From positions 1-26,994 of the forward strand of contig CAJUGS010000038.1 of assembly GCA_910586305.1 (NCBI GenBank): a stretch of 26,994 nucleotides of DNA, given 5' to 3'. This stretch comes from an uncultured Duncaniella sp. Lineage in GTDB: Bacteria; Bacteroidota; Bacteroidia; Bacteroidales; Muribaculaceae. How positions within the stretch are numbered: the first letter of the stretch is position 1; every line of letters begins with the position of its first letter. A program made the translations under genes and the position numbers. Positions 25,036 to 26,994 of the stretch are shown piece after piece. The notes under the pieces were generated by a model, which worked only from the letters and a program-made list of their open reading frames with translations, did not search any database and was not told where the DNA came from.

Positions 25036-25920
25036 TTAGAAGAATTTTGTTTCGGTTCCGAGGATGTCGCCCAGCAGGTTGTTGGCCAGTCGGGATGCAC
25101 CGATTCGGAAGTATTCGTTTGTCTCCACCCACTTGTCGCCGAGCACCTCGCGCACGATTGTGTAGTAGCTGAGAGCATCGTCGGTCGTGGCCACGCCGCC
25201 GGCAACCTTGAAGCCTACCATGCGTCCGGTCTTCTCGTAATACTCCTTGATGCACTCACACATGATGTAGGCGGCATCGAGCGATGCTCCGGCCACTTCC
25301 TTGCCTGTGGAGGTCTTGAGGAAGTCGGCTCCGGAATAGAGGGCGAGCACCGAGGCGTTGCGGATATTCTCGGCAGTCTTGAGCGCGCCTGTCTCGAGTA
25401 TGACCTTGCACGCCGAGTCGCGGCACGAGTGTTTCATCTCGGTGAGCTGGTCGCACACTTCCTCGTAGTCCTTGTCGAAGAAGTCGCCGAGGGGGAGTAC
25501 CACATCGATTTCGTCGGCTCCGGCCTCGACAGCCAGTCCTATCTCGGCCACCTTCACCTCTATGAAGCTCTGGGCCGAGGGGAAGCATCCGGCCACAGCT
25601 GCGATTTCTACCTCGCTGACATCAAGGACGGTGCGCACGATGGGCACGAAGTTGGGATATACACAGATGGCAGCCACGGGCGGAAGGTCGGGATGCTCGT
25701 TCTCAAAAGCGTTGACTCTCTCCACGAAGTCGGCCACCGAACGCTGGGAATCTGTAGATTTCAGTGTGGTGAGGTCGATGGAGTTGAAGCAGCGGCGAAG
25801 CACTTCGGGGCGGCGGTTCTCTTCGAGATGCTTTTCGAGAATCTCTGCAACCTTGGCTGACACTGCTGCGTCGTCTGTGGTGACGCGGCTGTCGGCAATA
25901 GCCTGGTTATATTTGTCCAT
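25036..25920 (-). CDS. deoC: Deoxyribose-phosphate aldolase
   Basis: DeoC splits 2-deoxyribose-5-phosphate into acetaldehyde and glyceraldehyde-3-phosphate in deoxynucleoside catabolism. I choose the ATG at 25920 (294 residues, MDKYNQAIADSRVTTDDA). The frame remains open for 32 codons upstream, but that part overlaps the mazG end and shows no family sequence. Catalytic residues are present: Asp139 in DEIDVVLP, the Schiff-base Lys202 in ADFLKTSTGK and Lys238 in VGFKVAGGV. It is longer than the E. coli enzyme (259 residues) because of an N-terminal extension of about 40 residues, common in this lineage. It follows mazG by 22 nt. Confidence 0.96.
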   Translation of the reverse strand: MDKYNQAIADSRVTTDDAAVSAKVAEILEKHLEENRRPEVLRRCFNSIDLTTLKSTDSQRSVADFVERVNAFENEHPDLPPVAAICVYPNFVPIVRTVLDVSEVEIAAVAGCFPSAQSFIEVKVAEIGLAVEAGADEIDVVLPLGDFFDKDYEEVCDQLTEMKHSCRDSACKVILETGALKTAENIRNASVLALYSGADFLKTSTGKEVAGASLDAAYIMCECIKEYYEKTGRMVGFKVAGGVATTDDALSYYTIVREVLGDKWVETNEYFRIGASRLANNLLGDILGTETKFF

Positions 25921-25942
25921 GGGTCTTTGTGGTTTAAGATGA

Positions 25943-26320
25943 TTATAACGTTTCAATATCCGCGTGTCCGTCATCTGTCTTGAAGCGGAGCAGGTCGCGG
26001 GTGTATTTCTTTTCAAAGTTCTTTCTGACAGCCTCTGCGAGGTCTATTCCCGTCTGGTTGGCTATCGCGGTGAGCACCCACAGCAGGTCGGCAAGCTCGT
26101 CCGAGAGGTCGGCAAGCGACGCGTTGTCGGTAGGCTTTGCTTTCTGGTCGCCATATCTCCGGGCCATGATGCGGGCCACCTCGCCTGTTTCTTCGGCCAG
26201 GATTACGGCGTTGGTGAGTGGCGAGAAGTATCCTCCTCCCACGGTCGTAATCCAGCGGTCCACCTCGTGCTGAAGGTCGGAGATGCAGGATGGGGCAGGT
26301 ATGTCGGTGTGGTTATTCAC
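25943..26320 (-). CDS. MazG-type nucleotide pyrophosphohydrolase
   Basis: This is a compact all-alpha NTP pyrophosphohydrolase of 125 residues, the single-domain MazG-like type, which cleaves (deoxy)NTPs to monophosphate and pyrophosphate. The metal-binding pattern ExxE...ExxD is visible as E44-E47 (LAEETGEVARI) and E75-D78 (SDELADLLWVL). No ATG fits the domain; the GTG at 26320 gives a full-length protein and overlaps the dtd stop by 8 nt. A role in clearing damaged or excess nucleotides fits its neighbours, a proofreading deacylase and deoC, but the substrate cannot be read from sequence. Confidence 0.88.
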   Translation of the reverse strand: MNNHTDIPAPSCISDLQHEVDRWITTVGGGYFSPLTNAVILAEETGEVARIMARRYGDQKAKPTDNASLADLSDELADLLWVLTAIANQTGIDLAEAVRKNFEKKYTRDLLRFKTDDGHADIETL

Positions 26321-26765
26321 GTAGCTTTGAATCTATAACAATAGTGACGGGGCCATCGTTCACGAGCGCCACCTGCATATCGGCGCCAAACACTCCGCGT
26401 TTCACCTCGCGTCCGAGCAGGCGGGAGCACTCGGTGCAGTAAAGCTCGTAGAGAGGCACCGCAAGGTCGTGGCCGGCGGCGTGGATATAGCTGGGCCGGT
26501 TGCCCTTGCGTGTGGAGGCGTTGAGCGTGAACTGGCTGACGGCGAGTATCTCGCCGCAGGTGTCGGCTACCGAGCGGTTCATCACCCCTTGGTCGTCGGC
26601 GAATATGCGCATGGCCACAGTTTTTGAGGCGAGCCAGCGGGCATCGTCGGGGGTGTCACCCTCGGCCACGCCTACAAGCACAGCCAAGCCCGGGCCTATC
26701 TCGCTGTGGCGCGATCCGCCTATGTCGACCGAGGCCTCGCTTACACGTTGGATTACAAGTCTCAT
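26313..26765 (-). CDS. dtd: D-aminoacyl-tRNA deacylase
   Basis: Dtd hydrolyses D-amino acids wrongly attached to tRNA, a chiral proofreading step. The 150-residue product (ATG at 26765, MRLVIQRVSEASVDI) has the two active-site signatures SQFTL (77-81) and NDGPVT (136-141), plus KGNRPSY (87-93). Length is normal. An in-frame TTG at 26774 would add three residues, but it lies inside the -7 promoter box, so I reject it. The start sits only a few bases after the predicted transcription start. It is the first gene of a dtd-mazG-deoC run. Confidence 0.96.
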   Translation of the reverse strand: MRLVIQRVSEASVDIGGSRHSEIGPGLAVLVGVAEGDTPDDARWLASKTVAMRIFADDQGVMNRSVADTCGEILAVSQFTLNASTRKGNRPSYIHAAGHDLAVPLYELYCTECSRLLGREVKRGVFGADMQVALVNDGPVTIVIDSKLRE

Positions 26766-26771
26766 AGACTG

Positions 26772-26802
26772 CAAATATACGAATTATTCGTTGAAAAGCA
26801 AA
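26772..26802 (-). promoter_or_regulatory. dtd promoter, Bacteroidetes type
   Basis: On the minus strand TTTG (plus positions 26799-26802) is followed after exactly 19 bp by TATATTTG (26772-26779), a full match to the TTTG / TAnnTTTG consensus. Predicted transcription start is near 26768, three bases before the dtd ATG, implying a nearly leaderless mRNA. Confidence 0.78.
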
Positions 26803-26889
26803 AATCAATTCCCCCATGTCGCGGAAGGAGTGTGCAAAAGGTATTTTAGCCTATCCGGTAAATAAATATTTCACTTTTTTGCAAAAAGA

Positions 26890-26921
26890 TTTGCAAAGTT
26901 CAAATTTTAGTCGTACTTTTG
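26890..26921 (+). promoter_or_regulatory. Promoter of the tRNA-Asn gene
   Basis: TTTG at 26890-26893, a 20-bp spacer and TACTTTTG at 26914-26921 match the Bacteroidetes consensus exactly. Transcription should begin near 26925, leaving a 5' leader of about 17 nt before the mature tRNA. Confidence 0.85.
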
Positions 26922-26941
26922 CAACGCAAAACGAAAAATCT

Positions 26942-26994
26942 GCTTCAGTAGCTCAGTTGGTTAGAGCACCTGACTGTTAATCAGGGGGTCGTTG
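26942..26994 (+). tRNA. tRNA-Asn(GTT), cut by the window edge
   Basis: The first 53 bases of a tRNA are visible: the acceptor 5' strand GCTTCAG (26942-26948), T8-A9, the D-arm GCTCAGTTGGTTAGAGC, and an anticodon stem CCTGA/TCAGG (26969-26973 with 26981-26985). The loop CTGTTAA carries anticodon GTT (26976-26978), reading AAC/AAT. The T-arm begins at the right edge; the acceptor 3' half and any CCA are outside the window. Confidence 0.93.

Noticed and set aside
25921..26016. Longer deoC start at 26016
   Set aside because: The added 32 residues overlap mazG and lack DeoC family sequence.
1..26994. CRISPR array, insertion sequence, prophage or toxin-antitoxin system
   Set aside because: No regularly spaced direct repeats, transposase motifs, phage genes or paired small toxin-like genes were seen; the content is housekeeping.

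Overview
This window looks like a chromosomal backbone segment from a member of the Bacteroidales, plausibly a Muribaculaceae-type gut commensal. The family-level placement is inference. It rests on the order of the division and cell-wall genes, the Bacteroidetes-type promoters (TTTG, a 19-20 bp spacer, then TAnnTTTG), the near absence of Shine-Dalgarno sequences, a secreted GH3 glycosidase and the fairly high GC content. No insertion sequence, phage gene, CRISPR array, toxin-antitoxin pair or recognisable defence island was found.

Layout. Positions 1-15762 hold a near-complete division and cell-wall (dcw) cluster, all on the minus strand. In transcription order it reads rsmH, ftsL-like, ftsI-type PBP with a PASTA domain, murE, mraY, murD, ftsW, murG, murC, ftsQ, ftsA, ftsZ. 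Gaps run from a 4-nt overlap to 78 nt, and a strong intrinsic terminator follows ftsZ at 184-246. The set covers MurNAc-tripeptide synthesis steps (MurC, MurD, MurE), lipid I and II synthesis (MraY, MurG), the septal polymerase pair (FtsW with the PBP) and the divisome core (FtsQ, FtsL, FtsA, FtsZ). murF, ddl and murB are not here. mraZ, the usual first gene and regulator, is also missing from its expected place.

Positions 15763-16029 are a divergent intergenic region. To its right, on the plus strand, lie rsmA, mgtE and a small YgbA-type cysteine-rich protein, in a tight run. From 18496 to 26765 everything is again on the minus strand. In transcription order these genes are dtd, a MazG-type pyrophosphohydrolase and deoC, then a hairpin. 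Next come a GYF_2-CD225 membrane protein, a DUF2752 protein and a PgpH-type 7TM-HD phosphohydrolase, coupled by 4-nt overlaps. A secreted GH3 glycosidase, a hairpin and an unrecognised secreted beta-rich protein complete the run. The right edge cuts a tRNA-Asn(GTT) gene on the plus strand, preceded by a textbook Bacteroidetes promoter.

I do not see a clear new biological system. The points most worth a second look are the coupled GYF_2-CD225 / DUF2752 / HD-phosphohydrolase operon, the missing mraZ, the predicted near-leaderless mRNAs of rsmA and dtd, the unusual C-terminal tails of FtsZ and FtsA, and the unrecognised secreted protein next to the GH3 enzyme.
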